DNA from: Hyphomicrobiales bacterium
Lineage (GTDB): Bacteria > Pseudomonadota > Alphaproteobacteria > Rhizobiales > Xanthobacteraceae
Assembly (NCBI GenBank): GCA_016201085.1
Contig: JACQDO010000399.1
Span: forward strand, 1-9,864
Direction: 5' to 3'
Length of the DNA: 9,864 nucleotides
Numbering within the stretch: position 1 is the first letter of the stretch; each line of letters opens with the position of its first letter. The notes beneath the pieces were generated by a model. It worked only from the letters and a program-made list of their open reading frames with translations. It searched no databases and was not told where the DNA came from. The translations under genes were made by a program, and so were the position numbers. Shown in pieces: positions 1-6,464 of the stretch.

Positions 1-93
1 TCATCCTGAGGAGCGGCCGAAGGCCGCGTCTCGAAGGATGGGGCGGCCCCATGGTTCGAGACGCGCTGCTCCGCAGCGCTCCTCACCATGAGG
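1..93. repeat. Bipartite palindromic intergenic repeat (REP-like)
   Basis: This is one large imperfect inverted repeat. The left arm (1-44) and the reverse complement of the right arm (about 47-91) share TGAGGAGC, GTCTCGAA and ATGGGGC blocks in the same order. Each arm has its own hairpin: GCGGCC-GAA-GGCCGC at 13-27 and GCGCTGC-TCC-GCAGCGC at 63-79. The loop-stem sequences differ between arms while the flanks are conserved, as in compensated RNA or cruciform structures. I recognise this type as a high-copy intergenic repeat of Bradyrhizobium/Rhodopseudomonas-like genomes, from memory. It lies just downstream of map and could help end its transcript. The left edge may extend beyond the window. 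Confidence 0.8.
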
Positions 94-130
94 CCGGTTT
101 GGTCTGCGGGGACGGTAGTTCGGGGATTCG

Positions 131-955
131 TCAAACCTTATACGGCGGCTTGTGCTGTTCGGCCGGGGAGAAGGTGAACACCTCGTAGCCCTTGTCGGTG
201 ACGCCGACGGTGTGCTCGAACTGGGCCGACAGCGAGCGGTCGCGCGTCACCGCGGTCCAGCCGTCCGACAGCACCTTCACGTGCGGGCGGCCGAGATTGA
301 TCATCGGCTCGACCGTGAAGAACATGCCGGGCTTGAGCACGATGCCTTCGCCCGGCCGGCCGACGTGCACGATGTTGGGCTCGTCGTGGAACAGCCGGCC
401 CAGCCCGTGGCCGCAGAAGTCGCGCACCACGCTCATGTGCTGGGCTTCCACGTAAGTCTGGATGGCGGCGCCGATGTCGCCGGTGGTCGAGCCCGGGCGG
501 ATGGTGGCGATGCCGCGCATCATCGATTCGTGCGTCACCTCGATCAGCCGCTCGGCGCGGCGCGGGATTTGGCCTACCGGGTACATGCGGCTGGAATCGC
601 CGTGCCAGCCGTCGAGGATCAGCGTCACGTCGATATTGACGATGTCGCCGTCCTTCATCGGCTTGTCGGCCGGGATGCCGTGGCAGACCACGTGGTTGAG
701 CGAGGTGCAGGTGGATTTCTTGTAGCCGCGGTACATCAGCGTGGCCGGCAGCGCGCCGTGATCCATGGCGTAGTCGTACACCAGCCGGTCGATCTTCTCG
801 GTCGGCACGCCGGGCGCCACGTGCTCGGTCAGCATGTCGAGGCAGCGGGCCGTCAGCTGGCCGGCCTTGCGCATACCCTCGAAGGCGGCGGGGCGGTGAA
901 TCTTGATCTGGCCGGTCTTGCGGAGAGGGGCGACGGCGGCGTCGACGTAGGTCAT
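131..955 (-). CDS. map: Methionine aminopeptidase, type I (MetAP)
   Basis: Cytosolic dimetal hydrolase that removes the initiator methionine from nascent proteins. The 274 residues cover the full pita-bread fold. The five metal ligands are all present: D109 (in NIDVT), D120 (HGDSS), H183 (GHGLG), E216 (TVEPM) and E247 (QFEHT). Each sits exactly 12 residues after its E. coli counterpart (D97, D108, H171, E204, E235). The substrate-contacting histidines are also visible (H92 in CHGIP, H190 in FHDEP). The roughly 12-residue N-terminal extension over E. coli, with LRKTGQIKIH, is usual in alphaproteobacteria and supports this ATG, although no strong Shine-Dalgarno precedes it. It lacks the N-terminal zinc-finger or SH3-type extension of other MetAP subclasses. 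It is flanked by palindromic repeats on both sides and appears monocistronic here. It should be an essential housekeeping gene. Confidence 0.97.
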   Translation of the reverse strand: MTYVDAAVAPLRKTGQIKIHRPAAFEGMRKAGQLTARCLDMLTEHVAPGVPTEKIDRLVYDYAMDHGALPATLMYRGYKKSTCTSLNHVVCHGIPADKPMKDGDIVNIDVTLILDGWHGDSSRMYPVGQIPRRAERLIEVTHESMMRGIATIRPGSTTGDIGAAIQTYVEAQHMSVVRDFCGHGLGRLFHDEPNIVHVGRPGEGIVLKPGMFFTVEPMINLGRPHVKVLSDGWTAVTRDRSLSAQFEHTVGVTDKGYEVFTFSPAEQHKPPYKV

Positions 956-1028
956 GGACGGTAATGTAAGGATTGGGGCGAAGGGTGCAACCCTGGTGTC
1001 GCGGAAGCATTACCGCGAATTCGGCGCG

Positions 1029-1143
1029 CTCCCTCTCCCCAGCGCGGAGAGGGTTGGGGTGAGGGGGTCTAGGACTCTCGATAGGCCATAACCCCTCACC
1101 CGGCGCACTTCGTGCACCGACCTCTCCCCATGGGAGAGGTGAA
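1029..1143. repeat. Palindromic intergenic repeat with three hairpins
   Basis: The element between map and the low-GC operon is built from nested inverted repeats. A left hairpin pairs CCCTCTCC (1031-1038) with GGAGAGGG (1046-1053). TGAGGGG (1060-1066) can pair with CCCCTCA (1092-1098). A small stem pairs GCAC (1105-1108) with GTGC (1112-1115). A right hairpin pairs ACCTCTCCC (1120-1128) with GGGAGAGGT (1132-1140). The CCTCTCC/GGAGAGG unit also occurs as an isolated half-element at 3313-3335. Elements of this type are common between genes in rhizobia and relatives (recognised from memory). No ORF of credible length crosses it in a coding-like way. Confidence 0.75.
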
Positions 1144-1240
1144 ACGGAATGTGCCGCGTCGCCAACGCGTGACCCGATTTGTTGTTTGGCAGGTGGTCGG
1201 CTCTCTTGGCTTAGCCCACCCAATGCTTGTAATAACATTG

Positions 1241-1885
1241 TCATCTATGACGTGCACCTAAGAGAAATATTTCAAATTCGTCTTGTTTCTCCTTCGAAAG
1301 CCCCGTTACGCTTTTTTTTCTCAGCCAAATGTTTATCTCGCGATAGCTGTGTAGATGCCTAGCGAGGTAATAAGATAGTATGCCTCGCTTTTCTACTGTT
1401 CTTGCGAAGCGTCCCGAAACCTTTCTGGCAATTTGTAAATTTGTAAACCGCTTCCCTTGCGCTTCTTTCTGGCCAATTTCCGTTAGCACGCGCAAAACAG
1501 AATTTGTAAGTTGGGCTGTGTCATGGGCGTAGCTCTCAATTATTTGCATGCCACGAGATCTATCTCGCAGAAACTCAGACAACAATAGTACCGCACGTTC
1601 CTCTTGACGACGCGCTCCTCTAATTTTTCGAGCCATTTGCCCTGGAGGCAATTCCTTCGTGTCTGAAGGAAGGTCGAAGGCAAGTTGATTTTCCCCAATT
1701 GCGGATGGAGGCAGCTTTCCAGAGAATTCCATGCCTTCGAGGTTCTGACCAGTAACGTCAATATCTTCTAATTTTATTTCCCGATAAAACGTTCTTGGAT
1801 TGCCTCCCGCAATACGCGCGAGCTCACGCAAGTCTGATGTATCTGATTGAAGTAGAGTAATTACCTTTTCAAGCCAGTGCGCCAT
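1241..1885 (-). CDS. Uncharacterised accessory protein with DxTGQxLEGMEF motif, second gene of a low-GC operon
   Basis: I do not recognise this 214-residue, lysine/arginine-rich protein. Residues 1-55 form a compact segment: a helix (LEKVITLLQSDTSDLRELAR), then AGGNPRTFYR (26-35), then a pentapeptide-like stretch with V44, L49 and F54 (ID-VTGQNLEGMEF, 42-54). I have seen similar N-terminal segments in diverse alphaproteobacterial accessory proteins, but cannot name a family. A proline-rich linker (59-84) leads to a mainly helical C-terminal region (85-214) with many basic residues (KIRGARRQEER, WLRKKS). No signal peptide or membrane helix is visible. The ATG is 10 bases after the stop of the upstream gene. 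TTTAAGG, overlapping that stop, gives a Shine-Dalgarno AAGG about 8 bases ahead, so the two genes are probably one operon. A sampled 60-base line is 37% GC, far below the neighbours, which suggests horizontal transfer. Confidence 0.75.
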   Translation of the reverse strand: MAHWLEKVITLLQSDTSDLRELARIAGGNPRTFYREIKLEDIDVTGQNLEGMEFSGKLPPSAIGENQLAFDLPSDTKELPPGQMARKIRGARRQEERAVLLLSEFLRDRSRGMQIIESYAHDTAQLTNSVLRVLTEIGQKEAQGKRFTNLQIARKVSGRFARTVEKRGILSYYLARHLHSYREINIWLRKKSVTGLSKEKQDEFEIFLLGARHR

Positions 1886-1895
1886 TGCTGAAACC

Positions 1896-2753
1896 TTAAA
1901 GGGCCTCCGCAGTTGTACTTGCCAGCGTTATTTGACTGAAAATCTCAGATATATTTTGAACTTCGAGCCCTTCCTCGGATAGGCGATCCCGAATATAAGC
2001 TTCGGCAGCAGCCATTTTGTTCCTGAAGCCAGCCCGACTTTTTGCCGCCTCCCATAAGCTTTCATCTTTGATTTTTATATCCTCAATCAACAAGTCTTCT
2101 CGGCGGCACTGGACTTCCACACGTACTGTTGGGGGTATTCCCTTTTTTCGATCCTTACGCTTGTCAATCAATTTGAGGCGCGGCCGCTTTACTGCGTCCC
2201 AGGGCCTGCCTTCAAGAATTTGTTTGGTATGCGGTTCTATAGTCCATCGATAATGGCCATCATCAGTTTGCGATTGAGTTACAAGCATAAAACGAATCGC
2301 TCCAGAAACAGCGAGCCTTCTGCTTGTCGCCAAATCTGTCTCACCGCCTGCTTCGGCGCTTAGTGAGCCCCTAACTCCAACTGGTGAGGCTGATGCTGAA
2401 ACCTTAGTCTTTGCGCTTGTTTTTGTTTTTCGTTCTGTAATCTCAGTTATTCTTCCTTCGAACTCTGGTGCATCACGCGATATGCTTTTTTTGTCGATGG
2501 TAACGGGTTCAGTCTCTGGAATAATGACAACCACTTCGGCGCGCTTGACGCTAAGTCGAAATCGAACCGGCGATTCGGATTCACCTCCAACACGCGCTTT
2601 TCCAAACACTACGTCGGCATGAAGGTCGACGCGTGAATGTTTTTCATTAAAATTATCGTGCCACGCCTCAATGGTTATTACGTCTGCAAAGGCGCGTTTC
2701 CGATTGTCAAAATTTCGTACCATAAACAACCATAGATTATTAGCGTTCAACAT
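1896..2753 (-). CDS. Uncharacterised accessory protein, first gene of a low-GC operon
   Basis: I do not recognise this 285-residue protein. Residues about 20-80 look beta-rich (DVITIEAWHDNF, VDLHADVVFG, FRLSVKRAEVVVIIPE). Residues 105-150 are low in complexity and rich in Ser, Ala, Gly, Thr and Lys (KTKTSAKTKVSASASPVGV), which could be a flexible or beta-hairpin segment. Residues 150-220 return to beta character (GAIRFMLVTQS, HYRWTIEPHT, PTVRVEVQC). Residues 228-265 look helical (ESLWEAAKSRAGFRNKMAAA). No signal peptide or transmembrane helix is evident. The first ATG (2753) has only a weak purine stretch upstream (AGAG). An internal ATG at 2723 (residue 11, MVRNFDN) is an alternative start. 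Sampled lines range from 37 to 55% GC. The leading position in the operon, with the 214-residue gene 10 bases on, suggests the products act together, perhaps in defence or stress response. That last point is inference only. Confidence 0.7.
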   Translation of the reverse strand: MLNANNLWLFMVRNFDNRKRAFADVITIEAWHDNFNEKHSRVDLHADVVFGKARVGGESESPVRFRLSVKRAEVVVIIPETEPVTIDKKSISRDAPEFEGRITEITERKTKTSAKTKVSASASPVGVRGSLSAEAGGETDLATSRRLAVSGAIRFMLVTQSQTDDGHYRWTIEPHTKQILEGRPWDAVKRPRLKLIDKRKDRKKGIPPTVRVEVQCRREDLLIEDIKIKDESLWEAAKSRAGFRNKMAAAEAYIRDRLSEEGLEVQNISEIFSQITLASTTAEAL

Positions 2754-2815
2754 AACAACTCTATTGACTCTTATCCTAACCTAGGCATATTATCATCTCA
2801 CCCATCCCACGCGAG

Positions 2816-3260
2816 GGGCGTTCTGCAGGACACTGTCTGACGCGGGGTGGCGGCGGCGCCTGCTGTCGGGGCTTGTAACCCTGGCACCGGGAGGCCCCGG
2901 CCAGCCGTCCGCCGGCACTATGACCGGCTGCCTTCAATGGCTGGACGATGGCGGAAGACGAAGGGCGGCCGAAAGCCGCCCGGATGGGGCGACCCAAAAG
3001 GCGTCCCGGTCATGCCGCCCGGAAGCACGGTCCCGGGGACAGAAAAGCCGCAGGTGGAGCGCCGAGAGGCGCCCTTCTCCGATCGCAAGGGGAAGGGGGA
3101 CGCCTCGCAAGCGTCCCGGGCGGCCGCGCCGGCCGCTCAGAGGGCCTCGCACGCCCTCGCGTTTCTCGGCGCTCCGCTCCCTCGCACTTTTTTCTTGCGA
3201 GGGCCAAGGGCAAAGCCCGGCGCGACTCTCGCGCGCGGCAATGAATAAGCGTGTCAGCGT
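2816..3260. other. Gene-free, GC-rich, hairpin-dense stretch (possible repeat element or structured RNA)
   Basis: There is no credible gene here: several frames stay open only because of the GC content, and none shows family features. It does hold dense secondary structure. Hairpins: GGGCGGC/GCCGCCC (2963-2969 and 2975-2981), GCGCC-GAGA-GGCGC (3059-3072, a GNRA loop), GGGACGC/GCGTCCC (3097-3103 and 3111-3117), GCGGCCG/CGGCCGC (3120-3126 and 3130-3136) and CCCTCGCA/TGCGAGGG around a T-rich loop (3179-3186 and 3196-3203). A 12-base inverted repeat (GGAGCGCCGAGA, 3056-3067; reverse complement at 3164-3175) would enclose the central hairpins. The GCGCGACTCTCGCGCGC tail and the TGTTTGAAAATTGAATCGG end (3264-3282) look familiar from other Bradyrhizobium-like intergenic regions, from memory. 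The rest of the 2754-3337 gap holds only the presumed promoter region of the low-GC operon (2754-2815) and the half repeat next to denD. Confidence 0.5.
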
Positions 3261-3312
3261 GGCTGTTTGAAAATTGAATCGGAAGTGCGCGAGCGAGCGG
3301 CAAACTCTCTTT

Positions 3313-3335
3313 CCCCCTCCCACAAGGGGAGAGGG
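3313..3335. repeat. Half-unit of the CCTCTCC palindromic repeat, possible denD terminator
   Basis: CCCCCTCCC (3313-3321) and GGGGAGAGGG (3326-3335) form an imperfect hairpin around ACAA. The sequence matches one arm of the larger repeat at 1029-1143. It lies two bases beyond the denD stop codon, in the position of a 3' UTR hairpin, but no T-run follows on the minus strand. A role in transcript ending or stabilisation is inference. Confidence 0.5.
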
Positions 3336-3337
3336 TA

Positions 3338-4318
3338 TCAAGCAATCTTCCCGCCCAGCTCGTCCTCGATATGCGCGCGGATGATGTCGTCGAAGCTTGC
3401 TTCCGCCGTAAAGCCGAGCGCGGCCGCGCGTTGCGCGTCGAAGCGCTCGGACCAGCCGCTGACAATGCGCGCCACCAACTCGTCCGGCTGGCGGCGGATG
3501 CGCGCGGCGACCTTCGGTCCGGCGATGCGCGCGAGCGCCTCGATCTGCTCGGCCACCGTGCAGCACACGCCCGGCATCGACAGGTTGATGCGGGGCCCCA
3601 GCTGTTCGCGCGTCAGGCCCGCCGCGTGGATGAGAAAGCCGATCGCCGCGCGCGGGCTGGCATGGGTATGACGCACGCTGTCGGCGACCGGCAGCACGGC
3701 CTCGAGGCCGGCGAGCGGCTCGCGGATGATGCCGGAGAAGAAACCGGAGGCCGCCTTGTTCGGCTTGCCCGGCCGCACGCAAACCGTCGGCAGACGAATG
3801 CCGACGCCGTCGAGGATGCCGCGCCGGTTGTAGTCGGCGAGCAGTAGTTCGCACATCGCCTTCTGCGTGCCGTAGGAGGTGAGGGGCGTGAGATGGAAAT
3901 CGTCGGGAATGGCCTCGGGGAACGGCGCGCCGAACACCGCGATCGAGGAGGTGAACACGACCTTCGGCTTATAGCCGCCGCCTGCGGCGCGGATCGCTTC
4001 CAAGAGCGCGCGGGTGCCGTCGAGATTGACGCGGTAGCCTTTGTCGAAATCGGTTTCCGCCTCGCCCGACACCACGCCGGCGAGATGGAAGATCGTCTCC
4101 GGCCGCTCCGAGATGGCTTTCTCCGCGACGCCGGCGGCGGCGAGATCGGCCGCGCGGATTTTCACGTGATCGGAAAAACCCGCCGGCCGCGCCGGCGCGA
4201 CAATGTCGAGCAGGGTCAATTTGTCGATTGGCTGGCTGTTGAGCGCGCGGTCGACGATCAGCCGCTCGGTCAGCTTGCGGCCGATCATGCCGGCGGCGCC
4301 GGTGATGAGGATATGCAT
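3338..4318 (-). CDS. denD: D-erythronate dehydrogenase-like NAD-dependent SDR
   Basis: Extended short-chain dehydrogenase (NAD-dependent epimerase/dehydratase fold), 326 residues. The N-terminal Rossmann motif is GAAGMIG (7-13). An acidic residue after beta-2 (D38 in LLDIV) fits NAD preference. The catalytic set is visible: S124/S125 in VFTSSIAVFG, Y149 and K153 in SYGTQK. Overall sequence and length match DenD, which oxidises D-erythronate at C2 to 2-oxo-tetronate in sugar-acid catabolism. The usual partner genes (OtnK-type kinase, OtnI-type isomerase) are not in the window, so the physiological substrate is not proven; another sugar-acid or nucleotide-sugar substrate is possible. The ATG directly abuts the TAA stop of the transporter gene (TAA then ATG, no gap). 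AGAGGAAA about 7 bases upstream serves as a good ribosome binding site. It is the last gene of the operon. Confidence 0.85.
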   Translation of the reverse strand: MHILITGAAGMIGRKLTERLIVDRALNSQPIDKLTLLDIVAPARPAGFSDHVKIRAADLAAAGVAEKAISERPETIFHLAGVVSGEAETDFDKGYRVNLDGTRALLEAIRAAGGGYKPKVVFTSSIAVFGAPFPEAIPDDFHLTPLTSYGTQKAMCELLLADYNRRGILDGVGIRLPTVCVRPGKPNKAASGFFSGIIREPLAGLEAVLPVADSVRHTHASPRAAIGFLIHAAGLTREQLGPRINLSMPGVCCTVAEQIEALARIAGPKVAARIRRQPDELVARIVSGWSERFDAQRAAALGFTAEASFDDIIRAHIEDELGGKIA

Positions 4319-5563
4319 TTATTTCCTCTTTTCTTCTTCGGCCGGCTCGAAGCGGTCGATGCGGCGCAGGTCGGGGAACAAACCCATCCAGGCGGCGGCC
4401 ACCAGCAACGAGCCGAGCCCGCCGATCAGCACCGAGGCTACCGCGCCCAGCCAGGCGGCGACCAGCCCGGATTCGAACTCGCCCAGCGTATTGGAGGAGC
4501 CGACGAACAGATAGTTGATGGCGCTCACCCGCCCGCGCATGGCGTCGGGCGTCTCGATCTGCACCAGCGCGAAGCGGATCACGATGCTGACCGCGTCGGA
4601 GGCGCCCAGCGCCGCCAATGCCAGCAGCGAGAGCGGGAACCAGGTCGACAGTCCGAACACGATGGTGGCAATGCCGTAGACCGCCACCACCGCGAACATC
4701 TTGCGGCCGATGTGGCGCTCGACCGGGATGCGCGACAGCACGATGGCGGTGATCAGCGCGCCGGCGGCCGGCGCCGAGCGCAGCAGGCCGAGGCCGATCG
4801 GCCCGACTTGCAGGATGTCGCGCGCATAGATCGGTAGCAGTGCGGTGGCGCCGCCGAGCAGCACGACGAACAGATCGAGGGTAATTACACCAAGGAGTCG
4901 CGGCTTGCGGCGGATGTAGTCGAAGCCGGCCATGACGGAAGCGAAAGTCGGCGGCTCGCGGTGGGCGGCCGGGCCTTGCGCGCGCACGAAGCTGATCAGC
5001 GCGATGGAGCCGGCGAAAAAACACAGGCAGACGACGCCGACCAGCACCGGGCTTGCCACGTAGAGCAAGCCGCCCAGCGCCGGGCCGCAGACGATGGCGA
5101 TCTGGTTGGCCGAGGTCCAGGCCGCCACCGCGCGTGCGATCATCGGCGGCGGCACCAGCGACGGCGCCAGCGCGTGCGCGGTCGGCACTTCGAAGGCGCG
5201 CGCGCAGCCGATCATGAACACCGCGGCGAACAACAGGTCGCGCGTGAGCATGCCGGCAAACATCGCCAGCGTCAGCATGACCGCGGCCAGCGCGCAAATG
5301 GCCTGCGCCGCGCGCACGATCAGGCGGCGGTCGTAGCGGTCGGCGGCATGGCCGATGAGCAGCGTGAGCACCACCGCCGGAACGAACTGGATCAGCCCGA
5401 CCAGGCCGAGATCGAAGGCGCTGTTGGTGAGCTCGTAGACCTGCCAGCCGATGGCGAGCGCCAGCATCTGGTAGCCGGTGGTGGCGGCCAGCCGCGCCAG
5501 CCAGAACAGCACGAACGGCCGCTGCTGCAACAGGCCGGGGGCTGCCGGAACGGGACCGCTCAT
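4319..5563 (-). CDS. MFS transporter, MFS_3 (EntS-like) type
   Basis: Inner-membrane major facilitator, 414 residues. About 10-12 hydrophobic segments are visible, for example 33-39, 53-71, 87-106, 171-194, 224-242, 263-278, 289-305, 309-321 and 374-391. The loop 2-3 signature is GHAADRYDRR (71-80). The C-terminal half has AMRGRVSAIN (341-350) and GEFESG (361-366), both characteristic of MFS_3, the family of enterobactin exporter EntS and many uncharacterised exporters. The C-terminus is a charged cytoplasmic tail (EPAEEEKRK). The substrate is unknown, though family precedent favours proton-coupled efflux. The reading frame extends further upstream, but that part is the antisense shadow of the acetyltransferase gene. 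The ATG at 5563 (MSGPVP) fits because it overlaps the upstream stop as ATGA. denD follows with no gap, so translation is probably coupled on both sides. Confidence 0.92.
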   Translation of the reverse strand: MSGPVPAAPGLLQQRPFVLFWLARLAATTGYQMLALAIGWQVYELTNSAFDLGLVGLIQFVPAVVLTLLIGHAADRYDRRLIVRAAQAICALAAVMLTLAMFAGMLTRDLLFAAVFMIGCARAFEVPTAHALAPSLVPPPMIARAVAAWTSANQIAIVCGPALGGLLYVASPVLVGVVCLCFFAGSIALISFVRAQGPAAHREPPTFASVMAGFDYIRRKPRLLGVITLDLFVVLLGGATALLPIYARDILQVGPIGLGLLRSAPAAGALITAIVLSRIPVERHIGRKMFAVVAVYGIATIVFGLSTWFPLSLLALAALGASDAVSIVIRFALVQIETPDAMRGRVSAINYLFVGSSNTLGEFESGLVAAWLGAVASVLIGGLGSLLVAAAWMGLFPDLRRIDRFEPAEEEKRK

Positions 5564-6267
5564 TCGGCGACGCCGTTGAGCGCGCTCAGGCTGGCGATTT
5601 GCCGGCCGTCGGCGGCGAAATTGTCCGGCGCCAGCCAGCGCTCGAAGTTGCGCTGGCGCGCCCGCCATTCGCTGTCGAGAATCGAGTACCAGGCGGTGTC
5701 GCGGTTGCGCCCCTTGGCGATCATGTGCTGACGCATGATGCTCTCGAAGGTAAAGCCAAGGCGCAAGGCGGCGCGGCGCGAAGCGGCGTTGAGCGCGTCG
5801 CATTTCCATTCGTAGCGCCGGTAGCCGAGCGTCTCGATGGCGTAGCGCGCCAGCAGATATTGCGCCTCGGTGGCGAGTGGCGTGCGTTGCAGCGCCGGCG
5901 AATAGACGACATGCCCGACTTCGACGACGCGATGCTCCGGCCGGATCGCCATCAAGGCGAGAACGCCGAGCGCGCGGCCGCGCGCGTCGACGATGGCGTA
6001 GAAATAAGGGTCGTTTTGCCCGGCGCGCGTCGCGATCAAGGCCGTGAAGGAGGCGGCGTCGGCGAAGGGCCCGGAGCTCGGGCTGTAGGTCCAGAGGCTG
6101 TCGTGGTCCTTCACCGCCTGCCACAACGCTTCGGCGTGTGCCGGCGCCAGCTTCTCGATACGCCCAAAACGGCCTTGCAGTGTCACCGGACCGGGACGTA
6201 TGGCCGGCCGGTCATCCACCGGCGGGCCAACCGGCTGGCCGGTCTGTGGGTGACGGTGCTCGCTCAC
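5560..6267 (-). CDS. GNAT-family N-acetyltransferase (RimJ/RimL-like)
   Basis: Predicted cytosolic acetyl-CoA-dependent acetyltransferase, 235 residues from the GTG chosen. After a Pro-rich N-terminus (1-27) the GNAT domain runs from about 28 to 200. Beta-4 is VVEVGHVVYSP (114-124). It is followed by the acetyl-CoA loop QRTPLATEA (127-135), which stands where RimJ/RimL enzymes have a GxGxATEA-like sequence. The alpha-4 signature NAASRRAALRLGF lies at 160-172. Close relatives in Bradyrhizobium-type genomes carry the same MS(E/D)HRHPQTGQPVG start and LSALNG end, by recollection, which supports GTG 6267. GTG 6282 would add five residues (MAAEA). The chosen GTG overlaps the stop of a 15-codon upstream frame (GTGA), and the TGA stop overlaps the transporter's ATG (ATGA). 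The substrate (a small molecule or a protein N-terminus) cannot be inferred. Confidence 0.9.
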   Translation of the reverse strand: MSEHRHPQTGQPVGPPVDDRPAIRPGPVTLQGRFGRIEKLAPAHAEALWQAVKDHDSLWTYSPSSGPFADAASFTALIATRAGQNDPYFYAIVDARGRALGVLALMAIRPEHRVVEVGHVVYSPALQRTPLATEAQYLLARYAIETLGYRRYEWKCDALNAASRRAALRLGFTFESIMRQHMIAKGRNRDTAWYSILDSEWRARQRNFERWLAPDNFAADGRQIASLSALNGVAE

Positions 6268-6311
6268 GGCTTCGGCCGCCACACAAAGGTGTCGTGAAAG
6301 AATTTGCTCAT
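6264..6311 (-). CDS. Candidate 15-residue leader peptide upstream of the GNAT gene
   Basis: This short frame reads MSKFFHDTFVWRPKP and stops. Its TGA overlaps the GTG start of the acetyltransferase as GTGA. AGGA lies 6 bases before its ATG (minus strand, about 6318-6321), a reasonable ribosome binding site. The layout suggests that ribosomes finishing the small frame re-initiate on the acetyltransferase, which has no good Shine-Dalgarno of its own. The peptide is basic and aromatic and has no recognised family. It could also be the remnant of the start of a once longer gene, or a chance frame. Conservation in relatives would decide. Confidence 0.4.
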   Translation of the reverse strand: MSKFFHDTFVWRPKP

Positions 6312-6406
6312 CCAGGGTCCTGTCGGAGCGGCAAACGGCGACTCTATTTACCGGATTTTTCCACTCTGCGTATTCGTGGGCGGCTGATTTACCCGAGGTA
6401 TTTATT

Positions 6407-6427
6407 GTGTTGGCGCCGCCGCAACAC
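6407..6427. other. Inverted repeat in the divergent intergenic region
   Basis: GTGTTG (6407-6412) and CAACAC (6422-6427) frame the loop GCGCCGCCG. The repeat lies between the minus-strand GNAT operon and the plus-strand genes, next to an AT-rich TTTATT stretch. It could be an operator or a transcript hairpin. No regulator can be named. Confidence 0.25.
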
Positions 6428-6464
6428 CTCGCAGGCCGCGATATTCCGACACCGAGTTGTGATC

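Noticed and set aside
152..964. Plus-strand 270-codon frame antisense to map
   Set aside because: It mirrors the map codons, with a His/Asp/Val/Gly-rich composition typical of antisense frames in GC-rich genomes. The map assignment is secure.
1221..1240. CAATG/CATTG inverted repeat just after the low-GC operon
   Set aside because: The stem is only 5 bases with a 10-base loop and no T-run, too weak to call a terminator.
138..1244. Long arginine/proline-rich minus-strand frame of 368 codons
   Set aside because: It is the out-of-frame shadow of map continued through the palindromic repeat. Its composition (RRR, PRR runs) is that of GC-rich antisense or frame-shifted sequence, and there are no family motifs.
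2847..3270. Overlapping plus-strand frames of 98-133 codons in the GC-rich gap
   Set aside because: Three frames are open at once and all have low-complexity Arg/Pro/Gly composition. Hairpins dominate the sequence. Similar translations are familiar as spurious ORFs in related genomes.
3893..4837. Plus-strand 314-codon frame
   Set aside because: Antisense shadow of denD and the transporter, with a biased Asp/Arg/His/Gln composition.
3969..5297. Minus-strand 442-codon frame across the transporter and denD
   Set aside because: It is Arg/Ala-rich, in the wrong frame, and spans the junction of two well-supported genes.
5564..6124. N-terminal extension of the transporter frame to 601 codons
   Set aside because: The added 187 residues are an out-of-frame shadow of the acetyltransferase. 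The ATG at 5563 with the ATGA overlap is a better start.
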